Shown here: piece by piece, positions 12,310-23,600 of the stretch
Layout: the number at the start of each line of letters is the position of its first letter
Numbering within the stretch: the first letter of the stretch is position 1
Virus record (IMG/VR): IMGVR_UViG_3300005264_000075
Span: 1-33,679 of that record
DNA from: a virus
Reading direction: 5' to 3' (one strand)
DNA length: 33,679 nucleotides
Notes under the pieces: generated by a model
Database searches by the model: none
The model's input: the letters and a program-made list of their open reading frames with translations, nothing else
Told to the model about the DNA's origin: nothing
Translations under genes and position numbers: made by a program

Positions 12310-15204
12310 TTACCCTGTTATTAAATATAAAGTTGTTGTAGATGGAGTGCTGATTGCGTCGTACGATGCTTGCGTCCCTGACCATATATCCATAACTCCT
12401 GAAGTAACATTAGTATAAGTTCCACTTGCCGTCCTAGACATTATACCATTACTTGTGAAATCTGCATCCTTTATTGATGCTGCGTCCATTGTTTCTATTT
12501 TGTCTCTTATGGCATTCTTAGAAGCACCGTTGGTTGTATCACCGTTCCAGCTAGTTGCGTCATAAGCTGTGTCGCTTATTGAAGCACCTCCGCCTGAGCC
12601 ATTCTCTACCCACGATCTAGTTCCGTCTGTCTGAGAGGCTAGAACATAATTGTTGGTAGATGGGTTACCTAAAGCGTCTTCTTTGGTGTCGATCGCTGTT
12701 TGTTGTGCCGTACTTACGGGCTTGTCAGCGTCGCTTGTATTGTTACAATTACCTAAGCCGACATCTGTAGCATCCACACTATGAGGATTGTTTGTTAAAC
12801 CTCTATGTGTCGTATTTGTGGCAACGTCTACTGAATCAGTATAGGATATCTTGTCATTGTTGGTTGCTATATTGCTTTCCATTGTGTCTAAATTTACTGC
12901 TTGTGTTACAGTTATGTATCCTACCTTAGTTGAAGACGCACTATCAAAGCTTATTTTTGCATTGTTAGCTACAACGTCACTATGGTTTTTACCATCGCTT
13001 GTCCTATGTGTTGTATTAAGAGCTACAGTGTCATCAATAGTTTCTAAAGCAAGTTGCACATTAGTATCTGCCGAACTTAAAGCGCCATTAAAATTAGTTA
13101 CATCAGCAGCAACCTCATTAGCGATAGCGGTAGCGGTACTGTTGCCGCTGACCCCACCCTTTACTGTTCTTAGGTCAACATGAGTAGACCCATCTGCTAA
13201 ATTTTCTAAGTCACCATTACGTCTAACTATCCAAGCCTGCAAAAACACAAACTCAGGACTAGGCAGCCCATCCATAACAAGGCTGGCTATTTCATCCTCG
13301 ATAGCATCTCTTGCATCTCGACGACTAGCGTACCCATTTTGACCTATAACTTTCTTAACATTATAACCACTTAAATCTGATGTGGCGATTGTAAATATTA
13401 TTATATAGTCAGTAGTTGAAGTGCTCGGTGTTAATTGCCAAGTAGAACCCGTCCACTCGTTCCAAACAACATCACTTCCGCCATTCATAAACCCTACTTT
13501 GTTGTCAGGAGTTGAACCTGTCCATTCACCTGTAGCTCCTAATCTGTATATAAAAGGAGCTGTTGGTTGCAAGCTTAACTCATGCCTTATATCCTCATCC
13601 CAAAAATAACCGCTTGTGTGTGCTGTATAAGTGTCGTTAGCATCCACTAACCCTGTAACATCTAAACCACTCTCAAACCTTGCTCCATATGTTGCATGGT
13701 TAAAATGATGGGTTCTACCATCCATTAACTTGCCATGTACCTCATTACCCACAATCGCTGTTTCTGCTGTAGCGTTCCAATAAACAAGCCCTGTTATAGC
13801 GTTCTCGTAAAAAACTGCTGGAACTATAGAACCCTGTGCTACATATTGAAGTACGCCACTATTGTCAAAATAAATATAATATGTATCTGTTGTATCTGGA
13901 ATAACAACGCTTTGAGTAGTCGTCTTTGTTATCTTTTTATTATTAACCCAGAAAGAAAAGTTAGCTTGTCCACCTTTAACACTTGCCGTAAAGGTTCTAG
14001 TCCCTGTGGTAAAAGCTATATCTGGCAATGTGTCTGTGTCGGTTAAATCATAACCACTAACAAGCCTTGTCTCGCCTATCTCTGCTAGTACCGCCTCAAT
14101 ATCTGTGCCTGTAAAATGGTCTGCTGTATCTGTTACTGCAATATCAGAAGCTGTTGCTGACAAAGGCAAATACCTGGCATCACCTCTAGCGTCATTATGG
14201 TACTGAGAATGGTCGTCATCACCCAAGCCTGTCAAGGCTCCATGATCTGTTACTCCGCCACCGCCCGAACCGTTCTCTACCCAACTTCTAGTCCCATCTG
14301 TTTGTGAGGCAAGAACGTAGTTGTTTGTTGAAGGGTTACCTAAAGCGTCTTCCTTTGTGTCTATCTCTGTTTGTTGTGCTGTCGACACAGGCTTATCAGC
14401 ATCACTCGTGTTATTGCAATTACCTAAACCAACGTCAGAAGCGACTACACCATGTGGGTTGTTTGTCAAATTCCTGTGTGTTGTGTTTGTAGCAACGTCT
14501 GCATGGTCAGAGCCGTCACCCGTCCTGTGACTCGTGTTAGCACTTACTGCTGCTGAATCAGTATAAGATATCTTGCCATTGTTTGTCGCTATATCACTTT
14601 CCATTGTATCTAAGTTTACTGCTTGTGTTACAGTTATGTATCCTACCTTCGTTGCGTCAGCACTAGGGTATGAAACTTTTGCGTTGTTGGCTACAACGTC
14701 ACTATGATCTTTACCATCGCTACTTCTATGGGTGGTATTAAGTGCCACCGCAGCTCCGTCTGTATATGAAATTTTTGCGTTGTTGGCTACCACGTCTGAA
14801 TGGTCCTTGCCGTCACTACTTCTATGTGTAGTGTTTAAGGCAACTACTGCTGCGTCTGTATACGACACCTTTCCGTTATTGGTTGCAGTGTCGCTTTCTA
14901 TTGTATCTAAGTCAACCGCTTGCGTTACCGTTATATGTCCTACTTTTGTGTTCGCTGCTGCTGTTGTAAACTTGTTGGTTGACGATGCGTCTGATAGGTC
15001 GTCAGTATCTAATATAACAACGCCTGTCTGTCCGTTAACACTATCTACAGGGGCAGAACCCCCTGCGTCAACAGCGATACCACCCGCCGTCGAACCGTCA
15101 CCAACGTATAGTTGCTTGGTGTCCGAACACCATATTGGCTCGCCGTCTGCTGGTGTTACCGTTCCTCTCTCTACGTTAGTCCCTCTGCGTAGTTTAAGCG
15201 ACAT
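12310..15204 (-). CDS. Tail fibre protein with Mtd-like N-terminus and duplicated module, 964 residues
   Basis: The N-terminus LKLRRGTNVERGTVTPADGE followed by PIWCSDTKQLYVGDG resembles the N-terminal domain of the BPP-1 major tropism determinant and related fibres. Repeats with LNTTHRSSDGKDHSDV, typical of phage fibre shafts, occur at several places. A module of about 130-150 residues occurs twice (about residues 163-316 and 741-872), each ending YVLASQTDGTRSWVENGSGGG. The C-terminus (DIWSGTQASYDAI, then TLYLITG) is a common end of phage tail proteins. It is probably a trimeric receptor-binding fibre. Its ATG overlaps the stop of the 45-residue gene. Confidence 0.8.
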   Translation of the reverse strand: MSLKLRRGTNVERGTVTPADGEPIWCSDTKQLYVGDGSTAGGIAVDAGGSAPVDSVNGQTGVVILDTDDLSDASSTNKFTTAAANTKVGHITVTQAVDLDTIESDTATNNGKVSYTDAAVVALNTTHRSSDGKDHSDVVANNAKISYTDGAAVALNTTHRSSDGKDHSDVVANNAKVSYPSADATKVGYITVTQAVNLDTMESDIATNNGKISYTDSAAVSANTSHRTGDGSDHADVATNTTHRNLTNNPHGVVASDVGLGNCNNTSDADKPVSTAQQTEIDTKEDALGNPSTNNYVLASQTDGTRSWVENGSGGGGVTDHGALTGLGDDDHSQYHNDARGDARYLPLSATASDIAVTDTADHFTGTDIEAVLAEIGETRLVSGYDLTDTDTLPDIAFTTGTRTFTASVKGGQANFSFWVNNKKITKTTTQSVVIPDTTDTYYIYFDNSGVLQYVAQGSIVPAVFYENAITGLVYWNATAETAIVGNEVHGKLMDGRTHHFNHATYGARFESGLDVTGLVDANDTYTAHTSGYFWDEDIRHELSLQPTAPFIYRLGATGEWTGSTPDNKVGFMNGGSDVVWNEWTGSTWQLTPSTSTTDYIIIFTIATSDLSGYNVKKVIGQNGYASRRDARDAIEDEIASLVMDGLPSPEFVFLQAWIVRRNGDLENLADGSTHVDLRTVKGGVSGNSTATAIANEVAADVTNFNGALSSADTNVQLALETIDDTVALNTTHRTSDGKNHSDVVANNAKISFDSASSTKVGYITVTQAVNLDTMESNIATNNDKISYTDSVDVATNTTHRGLTNNPHSVDATDVGLGNCNNTSDADKPVSTAQQTAIDTKEDALGNPSTNNYVLASQTDGTRSWVENGSGGGASISDTAYDATSWNGDTTNGASKNAIRDKIETMDAASIKDADFTSNGIMSRTASGTYTNVTSGVMDIWSGTQASYDAISTPSTTTLYLITG
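12588..12980 (-). repeat. Downstream copy of a duplicated tail-fibre module
   Basis: It encodes HSDVVANNAKISF to WVENGSGGG and is partner to 14255-14715. The long segment VGLGNCNNTSDADKPVSTAQ is identical in both copies, while the DNA differs at many synonymous positions, so the duplication is old and the protein is under constraint. Boundaries are approximate. Confidence 0.7.
14255..14715 (-). repeat. Upstream copy of a duplicated tail-fibre module
   Basis: Partner of 12588-12980. This copy carries an extra insert (SANTSHRTGDGSDHADV) between the shared KISYTDS and NTTHR segments. Two further tandem units of ALNTTHRSSDGKDHSDV lie just upstream in the protein. Boundaries are approximate. Confidence 0.7.
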
Positions 15205-15341
15205 TATACAATACCTCCACAGTCTATATCTACATATGCGTCAGTGTCAGTTATTCCACCACAGTCGATGTCAACATCAGGAGACGTTGTTCCACTACCA
15301 CCACTTGTTACTTCACTTCCTATTGTGTCTTCTCTAGTCAT
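15204..15341 (-). CDS. Small acidic protein with duplicated VDIDCGGI motif, 45 residues
   Basis: A short frame fills the gap between two tail genes. It starts MTREDTIGSEV, has a Ser/Gly linker, and contains VDIDCGGI twice, 16 residues apart. AAGG precedes the ATG, and the TAA overlaps the ATG of the large fibre gene (TAATG). Short phage proteins with repeated acidic DxG(S/G)I motifs are found before fibre genes, but no function is established. It could be an adaptor or assembly factor of the fibre. Confidence 0.6.
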   Translation of the reverse strand: MTREDTIGSEVTSGGSGTTSPDVDIDCGGITDTDAYVDIDCGGIV

Positions 15342-15343
15342 TG

Positions 15344-15772
15344 TTACGCCTTAACCGAATATTTAAGTGTTGTTATTTGTCCAGCCAAACCACCGACTAC
15401 AGCCACTTTCGCTTGTAGTTTCGTGTATCCAGCAGGAGCAAGTTTCATTTCCCACATTATGTTCTGATCTTCGTTTTTAGCAAGGTTGTACACCTCTGGG
15501 TATATGTTTGTGCCTGTAGCCTTAGGCTCAAGCGTAGGGTAAGTATACAACGTGCCACCCGCTACAGGTTCACCAAGTACCCTAAACGACACACCTGACG
15601 AGCTATTGATATCAATAGTAACAAACAAGATGATCGACTCGAAAGACACAGACTTAATGTATCCTACTGTCGTCCATGTTGTCGTAAGGTCGTACGGCGA
15701 AGTTAGTAGCTCACTTGCTGCTGTATATCTCTGGTGATTAGCCCATGCCCCGTTACTGTTTGTTCCTGACAT
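15344..15772 (-). CDS. Putative minor tail / fibre-associated protein, 142 residues
   Basis: An all-beta protein lying between the T7-type fibre and the large fibre. It begins MSGTNSNGAWANHQRYTAAS and includes strands such as FESIILFVTIDINSSSGVSF and, at the C-terminus, VAVVGGLAGQITTLKYSVKA. No family was recognised. Composition and position suggest a virion component, perhaps a fibre tip, collar or head-domain protein. Confidence 0.6.
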   Translation of the reverse strand: MSGTNSNGAWANHQRYTAASELLTSPYDLTTTWTTVGYIKSVSFESIILFVTIDINSSSGVSFRVLGEPVAGGTLYTYPTLEPKATGTNIYPEVYNLAKNEDQNIMWEMKLAPAGYTKLQAKVAVVGGLAGQITTLKYSVKA

Positions 15773-15782
15773 TTGTTACCTC

Positions 15783-17603
15783 TTAATACTTGCTAAATAA
15801 CGCTGTTGACATTAGTTGCGGTGACACTTCTTCTGATGCGTAAACTTGAATATAATGCCACACCGCCACGTTGCCCTGCAGGTAGGGTGACATGTAAATC
15901 CTGTTCTCTCTTGGCGAATAAGTACCGCCTATGTAAGCGCTTGTACCAGCCGTAACACCATGTGTGTAAGCCACAACACTGCCGTCGCTACAATCTATAT
16001 AGTGCCACGAAGTGTTATTAGCTTGCGAATAAGGCACAAGATATATCCTGTTCTGTGCTGGCGAATATACACCGCCCGAATAAGCGCTAGTCGTAACTGT
16101 TGCCTCGTGGTAGTAGCCTGTCAAAGACCCGTCAGAGCAATTTATATACATCCATCTAGTTTGCAACGTGGAGTAGTGAGGGACGAAGTATATTCTATCT
16201 TGTGTTGGTGAATATACCGCCCCTGAACACTCACCCGACGGGCAACTTTTTGTATAATCGGCAACAGTCCCGTCGTTGCAGTCTATATAATGGTACCGCG
16301 CAGACAAGTGCTGGTCGTGGGGCGCGAAATAAATCCTGTTTTGCGTTGGTGAATATGCGCCACCAAAATATGCGTTATTAACAGCCGTGGCACCATGTGT
16401 GTAACTATTCAATGTTCCGTCGCTACAATCTATATAATGCCATGTTGTTTCGTCAGCTCGTCCGTAAGGCACAAGGTATATTCTATCTTGTGTTGGCGAA
16501 TATACACCGCCCACGTAGTCGCCTGTCGCAACCGCCCCAAGTGCAGCCGTTTCTAGCGTCCCTGTTGCGCAATCTATGTAGTGCCAACCGCCATCTGATG
16601 CCTTTTCAGCGTAAGGGATAAAGTAGATCCTGTTCTGCGTTGGCGAATATACGCCACCTGCATATTGGCTCCCGTCGCCACCACTGCCATACCCAGTGTA
16701 TGTTTCTATTGCACCTGTCTTGCAGTTAACCCTGTGAAAAGTTGTAGAACTCGCTGGTTGCTCGCTTGGCACAAAGTATATCTTGTCCTCTGTCGGAGAG
16801 TATACGCTGCCAAAGTAGCCACCCGAAACAACGGTTGCTCCATGAGTATATGTGCCAGAGGCAGCTTCGACTTTGGCGTTCCTTGTATGTATCGGTTCTA
16901 GGTAATTAAGCAACTCATCTTGGTCAAAATCGTCTAGCCTTAAACTAGGCGAAGGGTTATTGAATGTTCCGACATGCTCATACCCAGTCTCGCCACTGTT
17001 GATTTGTAATATCTTTCCTGAATCACCGCTACTTATCGCAGGTAAGTTAACTGTTGCAGCACTAAGCGCAGCAGCAACCTCACTTGCAGCAGCGTTTGTT
17101 TCGCTGTCACCCGCAGCAATTTCACTCTCAGAAGCACTTGCAGCACTTGCAGAAGCACTATCTACTGCTGTTGCAATGCTCGCCATAAGCTCGTCGCCAG
17201 TGTCGCCACTTGTAGCACTCGTCTTAGGCGAACGTGCTACCTCTGCGCTTAAGTCCTGTATCTGCATAGCGAACTTATCGAATTGGTCCTCGTGTGTCTG
17301 CTCAAAGAATGTTCCCTGTGAAACAAGGTCTGTGTCTTGTGCAAGCGACATGCTTCTTAATATAACTAAATTGTAACCACTTTCTAATGCGTCTGTTAGT
17401 ATAACATTGCCACCCGTACCACTTCCTGCACCTGTTACAGTGTAGTCTGTGCTTAATACAAGTGTCTCTTCGTTCTCGTCATTTTCGTCTGACTTTTTAA
17501 CAACCAAGTCTGCGTCGGCTATTATTTTAAATGGATATGAATATGAGGAAACTGATCCAGTTCCTACATAGTTCACCTGCGGTGTTGTTGCACTTACTGT
17601 CAT
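15783..17603 (-). CDS. Tail fibre: T7-type anchor domain fused to a seven-repeat propeller-like domain
   Basis: Residues about 1-130 match the N-terminal domain of T7 tail fibre gp17, which docks the fibre to the tail: VNYVGTGSVSSYSYPFKI, a DYTV segment, LVILRSM, and EDQFDKFAMQIQDLS. Next comes an Ala/Ser-rich helical segment (about 140-190) that should trimerise. Residues about 250-590 hold seven repeats of about 49 residues with the core YSPTQNRIYFVPY and a following WHYIDCSDG, which I read as blades of a seven-bladed beta-propeller. Such a tip would be the host-recognition head. AAGGAG precedes the ATG. The gene directly follows the giant ejection protein. Confidence 0.85.
   Translation of the reverse strand: MTVSATTPQVNYVGTGSVSSYSYPFKIIADADLVVKKSDENDENEETLVLSTDYTVTGAGSGTGGNVILTDALESGYNLVILRSMSLAQDTDLVSQGTFFEQTHEDQFDKFAMQIQDLSAEVARSPKTSATSGDTGDELMASIATAVDSASASAASASESEIAAGDSETNAAASEVAAALSAATVNLPAISSGDSGKILQINSGETGYEHVGTFNNPSPSLRLDDFDQDELLNYLEPIHTRNAKVEAASGTYTHGATVVSGGYFGSVYSPTEDKIYFVPSEQPASSTTFHRVNCKTGAIETYTGYGSGGDGSQYAGGVYSPTQNRIYFIPYAEKASDGGWHYIDCATGTLETAALGAVATGDYVGGVYSPTQDRIYLVPYGRADETTWHYIDCSDGTLNSYTHGATAVNNAYFGGAYSPTQNRIYFAPHDQHLSARYHYIDCNDGTVADYTKSCPSGECSGAVYSPTQDRIYFVPHYSTLQTRWMYINCSDGSLTGYYHEATVTTSAYSGGVYSPAQNRIYLVPYSQANNTSWHYIDCSDGSVVAYTHGVTAGTSAYIGGTYSPRENRIYMSPYLQGNVAVWHYIQVYASEEVSPQLMSTALFSKY
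15850..16850 (-). repeat. Seven tandem coding repeats of about 147 bases in the tail fibre
   Basis: The core Y-S-P-x-x-(N/D)-(R/K)-I-Y recurs seven times. First and last cores lie near 16773-16802 and 15890-15920, giving an average period of about 147 bases. The DNA copies differ at many sites, so they are not recent. Boundaries are approximate. Confidence 0.8.
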
Positions 17604-17636
17604 TTTTTACGTCTCCTTATTAAATACTATTGTACA

Positions 17637-20600
17637 CTATTTCTTTAGATTTTGGTGCCATTTTTTTCCAGTTTTTACTATGTTATGTACAGGCAACTGT
17701 ATACCAATTCCAAGCGACTTGAAAAGCAACGTAGAAGCCCTCTTTATGTCTTTGTTAGGATTTGTTGCATACGCATGGAACGCTTTTATCGTATCAAGCG
17801 GAATCCTTACAGGATCTAACGCTGGTGTCTCGCCAAAGTCTCTTGAAAAACGGAAAGCACTGACAAAGTCCCTTGCTATTGGCACACCACTTAAAGGGTA
17901 TGTCACCATGTCGGTAAACACGCTTGAAATAAACTCTTCCTTCTTTTCTTCATCGTCACCAAACAATGCAAGAATAGAACCTGTACCAATACCACCAAGC
18001 ATTGCCGCAGTAAACGGAGCTAACACTACCTCGTGAAGCATAGATGTTGATAGTTCGTAGAAAGATATATCGCCGTCTCGCCACGCCCTGAACTCAGCTC
18101 GTTGCCTATTGTGGGCCAGTAAGGTCCACGTCATAAACATACCGAGTAACCTGGTAAAGCCTTCTGACCTTTGAAACTGCGACAAGTCCATTGATGTAGT
18201 GCTAGGCTGTGTCTTTGAAACAACCTGACTAGCATACTTAATTGCAGCTTGCTCATCTGCTGCAATGTCACCTGTGGCAAAGTCTGATAAATATTTCTTA
18301 TAAGCACCTATCCATACTGGCATAGCCGTGCTTCTGTCTGCAAATCTAATAAACGCCATTGAGAAACTGCCTAACATATCTGGCGTTAGCTTTATGTTTA
18401 TACCCATAGACTGACCTACTTTCTCAACAAGCCCAGGCTTAGTAGCAAAGGTTCGTTGCATGTCTGCCAAGTCTCTCTCAAACCCCGACGAGTCCCTTGC
18501 TCTCATTACAGGGTCTTTTTCCATTATCTCGTTAAACACATCGTTAACACTAACCCCTGTAAGGCTACCAATAGCCCCTACTTCCATCATTCCTTTGATA
18601 ACCCATTCCCAGCCTATAACATTAGCTGCATTAACAAGTGATGACTTCTGCTTTAAAGCCGTTCCTGCCTGTAACCCAAGTATACTGATAGTTCCAAGCT
18701 TACGCATCTCGTCCCAGCCACGACTTACATTTTGTCGCCTACCAGTTACGGCAAAGTCAAACGCAGAACGAAGAACAGCATAACCGTCCTTGCCTTCTTT
18801 TTTCTCTATGATCTCTATCAAACGAGGGTCTCTTATTATTTTACCTGTAGCCCTTGTTATGCCTTCGTGTGTCGTGTACCTTGAGGCGTCAGATAAATGT
18901 CTGTAGAAAGTCTGCATACTTAAAAGTGGTGGAAGATTAGATCCACCAAACTTGCCAAAAGTAAACGTCTTGTTAAGCTTACCTCTGTGCAAAATGCCAT
19001 TTCTTGTAGTAAAGGTTTCTAGTGCGTCTTCTGCTTCTTGTCGCCCTTGTTTTATTTCTGCATCAAAGCTTATCCTGCTGTCAAACTTTAAAGAGTGATA
19101 CCCACCCTTCATTTGAACAACTTTCATCTTGCCATCTTCGCCTTTTACTTCAACAGCAAATGGTTGTGCTTCTTCTTTAACTAAATGCCTGTTGTATATC
19201 TTATAATGTGCCTCATTAACTATGGGAAATAGTGTTGCATTAACATTCCAGAGCCCCTGTATGGCGTTTAGCTCTGCTTCTGTGAAAAGACTCATAATGC
19301 TATGCAAATCTTCGTTGCGTAACTTGTACCCATTCATAAGCGAGTCCTTGTTTATTGCAGTACCCATATACAAAGCAACACCTATCAGGTGATCGGGAGT
19401 CCATTTTGTCTGGTTGTCTCTACGGAACTCTTTAGGTAACGGAACACCATTAGCCTTGTCCATCAAGTTTGGCATCCTTGTTAAAAACTCTTTTAGCACT
19501 TTTAAGTGTGGAGCTGCTTCTCTGCCAAGTGTTGCCATTAAGGTTGCATAAGCTGAGTCAGCTTCTTTTATACCTTCTACTAGCTTGCCTGCTGCTCCTA
19601 TTTTGCCATCGTTTCTAGCCCTATCGCCATCAAGCCTTGCTGCTACAAACTTAGCTTGCTTTAATGTTTTAAGCAGCCCTCTAAGCTTTAAAAGCCCGCC
19701 TTTAATCACTGAGTGTTTCTCTAACAAAGGCTTATCTTTCAGCCTGTCGCTAGTTCGCTTTATCTCAGCTATAGTCTCGCTAGTGCTTTTTAACCCTGCC
19801 TCATCTAAAGCGATAGAAGCGTCTCTACCTACAACAGTAAGAGCAGACAAAGCTTCGTCTAGCTCTATTAATTGCCCATATGTTAAGTCAGTATAGTTGA
19901 ACTGCTCTCTACCTTTCTTTGGTTTAGGTTGTTCAAACTTAACTAACCATTCTGGCATTTCCGCAAACAGTGCTTCGTCTGCCCCTTTGCCTTCTTTTAA
20001 CATGTATAAGTCTTGAATATTAGGATCGAACATATTGTCTGATGTCGTAAACCCGTAAATATATGAGATTGTCTTTATTATCTGAGCATAAGTGTTCTCT
20101 ACCTTGCTATTACTCTTGTTTAGTTTGTTTAACGCAATGCCGTCATACTTGTCCTTCATGCGGTCAACTAATTCATTAACCTTAATAGCTTCAGTTACCA
20201 TAACGTGACTATTAAACTGCTTTTCTTTGTGTACCGCTGCCTGCCTAGCGTCGCCTCTTTGATAAGCCTCATCAGCCTTTACTGCTTCTGCTCGTTCTGT
20301 CTTTGAAAAGTTAAGGTAACTTCTTGCTTCATGGACGGGCTTGTTCAATATAGCTTCCTTTGCGGCAGCTACTGTATCCCTGCCACGACCCCTTACCCCT
20401 GCTTCTTTTTCAGCTTTTGCAAGCTCTGCCAATATAAGCGATTGAGAAGCGTTGTCATGCACGTCAAGCTCGCCTTTCATTGCACTTTTTAAGTATTTAT
20501 CTGCTACACCAGCTTCTATTGCTTTAGTCTTTTCCTCAACCCTTGCAGCTATAGCCTTTGCTCTAGGCATAGATTCTCCAAGGTCTGACAAGGCTAACTC

Positions 20601-23600
20601 TACGCTGTCGTAACCAGAATAAGCTGCTGCGTCTTCTAAGGCTGGCTTCTCTACTAACATGTTCCCTTCTAGTGCTTCATCTTTTGCAAGCATTTCTAAA
20701 AAGTAATCTGTTTCGTTTCTCTCAGAAGGTACTGAGATTTTGTTCATGTCTACAAGTTCTTTAACAAGTATGTCAAGAGGAACACCCTCTTTTTTCTGCT
20801 TACTCAACGGTTGTTGATCTTGCGTCTCTTTTACAAGTGAACCTTTCTTTCTAGTTTTCCTCGTTAAATGTCCTAACTTGTTTTCTTTTATAAATTCTTT
20901 TTCAGAAACAGAAAGCGTATCTGCGTTTATGTAACCATGTTCCCTTGCCAAATGACGTGCTGTTCTAGCTTGTTTTTCTACTCCAATCACACGCCTGTGG
21001 TTCTTTTTTAATGCGTCTATATCAGCACCGTAACTTTCTAGTTCTTCTACGGTATAACCACCTGCTTGAGCAAGTGCTTCGTAAAAAGCATAAACAGGCA
21101 CGTTGTCCATTTCTTTTCTTGTTTCAGCCTTTAATTCCGCTTGTTTAGCAGAAGTCCTAGCCTGCGTCTTTAACAGCTTCTTCATCCTGTTTTCAAAAGC
21201 AGACTTCTCTGCTGCTGTTAACTTAGCTGCAAGCTTACTGTCGCCTTTTAGTAATGCGCTTAACTTATCTTTTTTCAAATAGTACATTGAAGCTTCTTCT
21301 ATTTGTGCTTCTGTTGCAAGCCTTAAATCAAACATGCCTCTAACTTCGTCCGATATTTCAGCGATGTTACTACCTTTAAGATGCTTGTATATTGAAGTCA
21401 ACCACTTAGCAAAGTGTTCAAAAGCTGTACGCAACTTGGTACTTGGAGCTTTACCTTCTTTGATGTACTGCTCGAAAGCCCTAGTTTTAGCTTCCACATC
21501 GTCGCCAAAAGCCTCATCTAGTACAGCCATGGCAGACCTAGCACCCTCGCCACCCAATTCAGCCTTTGACATAATCTCTAAATCTTTTATAAACACATGC
21601 CCTAACTCATGTATAAGCGTGGACAATTCTGCGTTTTCATATAAGTCAATAACAGTCGAACCATCTAAGAATGTTGTCGCACCCTTAGCGCCGTCATTTG
21701 ATGTCATTGCTTCTTTACCAATATTTAATTTAATGTTTTTCTGTTCAAGCCACGTAGCTTTATCAATCCCTGCTTCTTTTGCAGATATATCAGCCCACGC
21801 ATCTATTATCGATATAACCCCGTCAACCTCAGCAGCCTTCCTGCCGAAACCACCGTTACGTTTAGGCTTTATAAGTTGTTCCCTAAACTCTTGTAACTGA
21901 ACTGGTGTCTGTTTGTTAAACGCCTCTTCTTTCTTCCTGGCTTTCTCTGCCTTAGCTAGAGCTATCGCTTCTTTTGTGTGTTTCGCTGTCTCTGACGCCT
22001 TTACTCCACCTTCTGAATACATCACATCGCCAAGCAACCCTTCACCCGTAGGCGTGTTAGCAACTTCTGTGATCCACTTGCCACGTCTCATGGTTAAACT
22101 TTTACCAGTACGTCTTGCTTCTTCAATCTCTTCTTTTGTAAAGTGATCGCCAAGAAACGAGTCGCCTTCTTCTGGTTTATCCTGGAAGAACGTCTCTACT
22201 GCTTCTAAGTCAAGATGTACACTTTCAGGCGCACCCATTTCTTCAAGGGTAGCATCTACTAAGTCCGCTGCCCCTTCTATGTTTTCTAGCTTAACAGAAG
22301 CCATTACTTGGCTAAGTCGCTTATCTGTAAGCTGTTGTTCCCTTGCTTCTCTTATTCGTTTTTTCACTGAGAAAAGAGTGCCTGCCCCCGACATTGTTCC
22401 ACCGACAACACCACCAACAAGCCCACTAGACACGTAGTCGTTAATAGCCTCGTTACCAAAGATTACTTCTGTGTCGTCAAGGTTGTCTTGTGCAAGGTAG
22501 TCAATAGTTCTTTGAGCCACTGACGTTCCTGTTTCTGAGCCACCTTCCTGTAGTGTAGCAAACAAGCCTTCTTTAAGGAATGTCTTTGCAAACTCTTTCT
22601 TGGCAACCTTTCCACTGATAAGCTTTATTGTTTGATTAAACGAGCTTCTCATTATGCCAAGGGTAACCATTTCACCCCCTGCTTCTGCAAGACCCTTAGC
22701 ACCCGAAACACCAACTGCTTTAAACTTCTCAGCAGCAGTCATTGCCCCTTTGCTTACTAGCGAGTACGGAGCTGGTCTTGTGTCTAACGGAGCTACCCCA
22801 TTTACAGGACTATAATTTAATGTTGGTAACGGAACGTACGGTCGTAGCGTTGGGTTAGGATTAAAAGCCTTCCCTTCGTCTAACCCTTCTGTAAAGCTTT
22901 GCATTGCCGAGTAAGCACCAAGAGCATATAACGAAGCTCCGCCTGTTGCTGCCATTGCTGCAATTAAAGGAGCTGTCTCTGCTATATTTGTTGCCAAGCT
23001 TACCGCAGCCCCACCCCAGTTACCTGATTTTATCTGGTCAAAAATACCACTATCACTAGCGATTGGAGAGATTATTTCTTTAAACTCTTTTACAGCCTTT
23101 GTAACTTCTGATCGTTCTGAGTCGCCTGCTAAAAAGGAAAGCTCTGGCTCTGGTAACAACGGTAGCCCTTTGGCTTCCCTGTCAAGATTGAGCTTCTTGT
23201 TTGTTAAAAGTATAGCACCAGCAGCAACACCCTTAGCTACTTCTGGCAGCGTTCTTGGTAAGTCTAATGCCATTTCTGCTAAGCCTACGCCAAAAACAGA
23301 GACTGCCCTTAAACTTTGAGCAATAACGCCTTCGTCTCGCTGCCTAATACCTCTAGCTGCCATTTCTAGCTTGCTTAATGCTTTTGCCTGATCCTTGTTT
23401 GCTGCTGCATATGCTGAATCGCTAAACAGTTTCCTGTATGTTGGGTATATGTATTCGCCCATGCCACCCTTTCGGTTTGCTAATTCTATTGCAGCACGAA
23501 CGTCTCTATTGTTCTTGTATATTTCAGAGTTTTCCATTGCCTCAGATGGCTCAATGCCAAACTCTTTTGCAAGAGCCTGTGCTTCTCTAACCTTTACTGG

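Noticed and set aside
12588-14715. Repeats in the fibre as a transposon footprint
   Set aside because: Both copies are in frame, direct, diverged at synonymous sites and without terminal inverted repeats, so a protein-domain duplication fits better.
10384-15204. Possible diversity-generating retroelement, suggested by the Mtd-like fibre N-terminus and Bbp-like capsid genes
   Set aside because: No reverse transcriptase and no template/variable repeat pair with adenine-specific differences was found in the window; it could only lie outside.
16960-17376. 138-residue plus-strand frame opposite the tail fibre
   Set aside because: It is Ala/Ser-rich only because it reads the complement of an Ala/Ser-rich fibre segment; no start signal is present.
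17604-17636. Possible late promoter (TACAAT) before the T7-type fibre
   Set aside because: No acceptable -35 box lies 16-18 bases upstream; the gap is explained by the ribosome-binding site alone.
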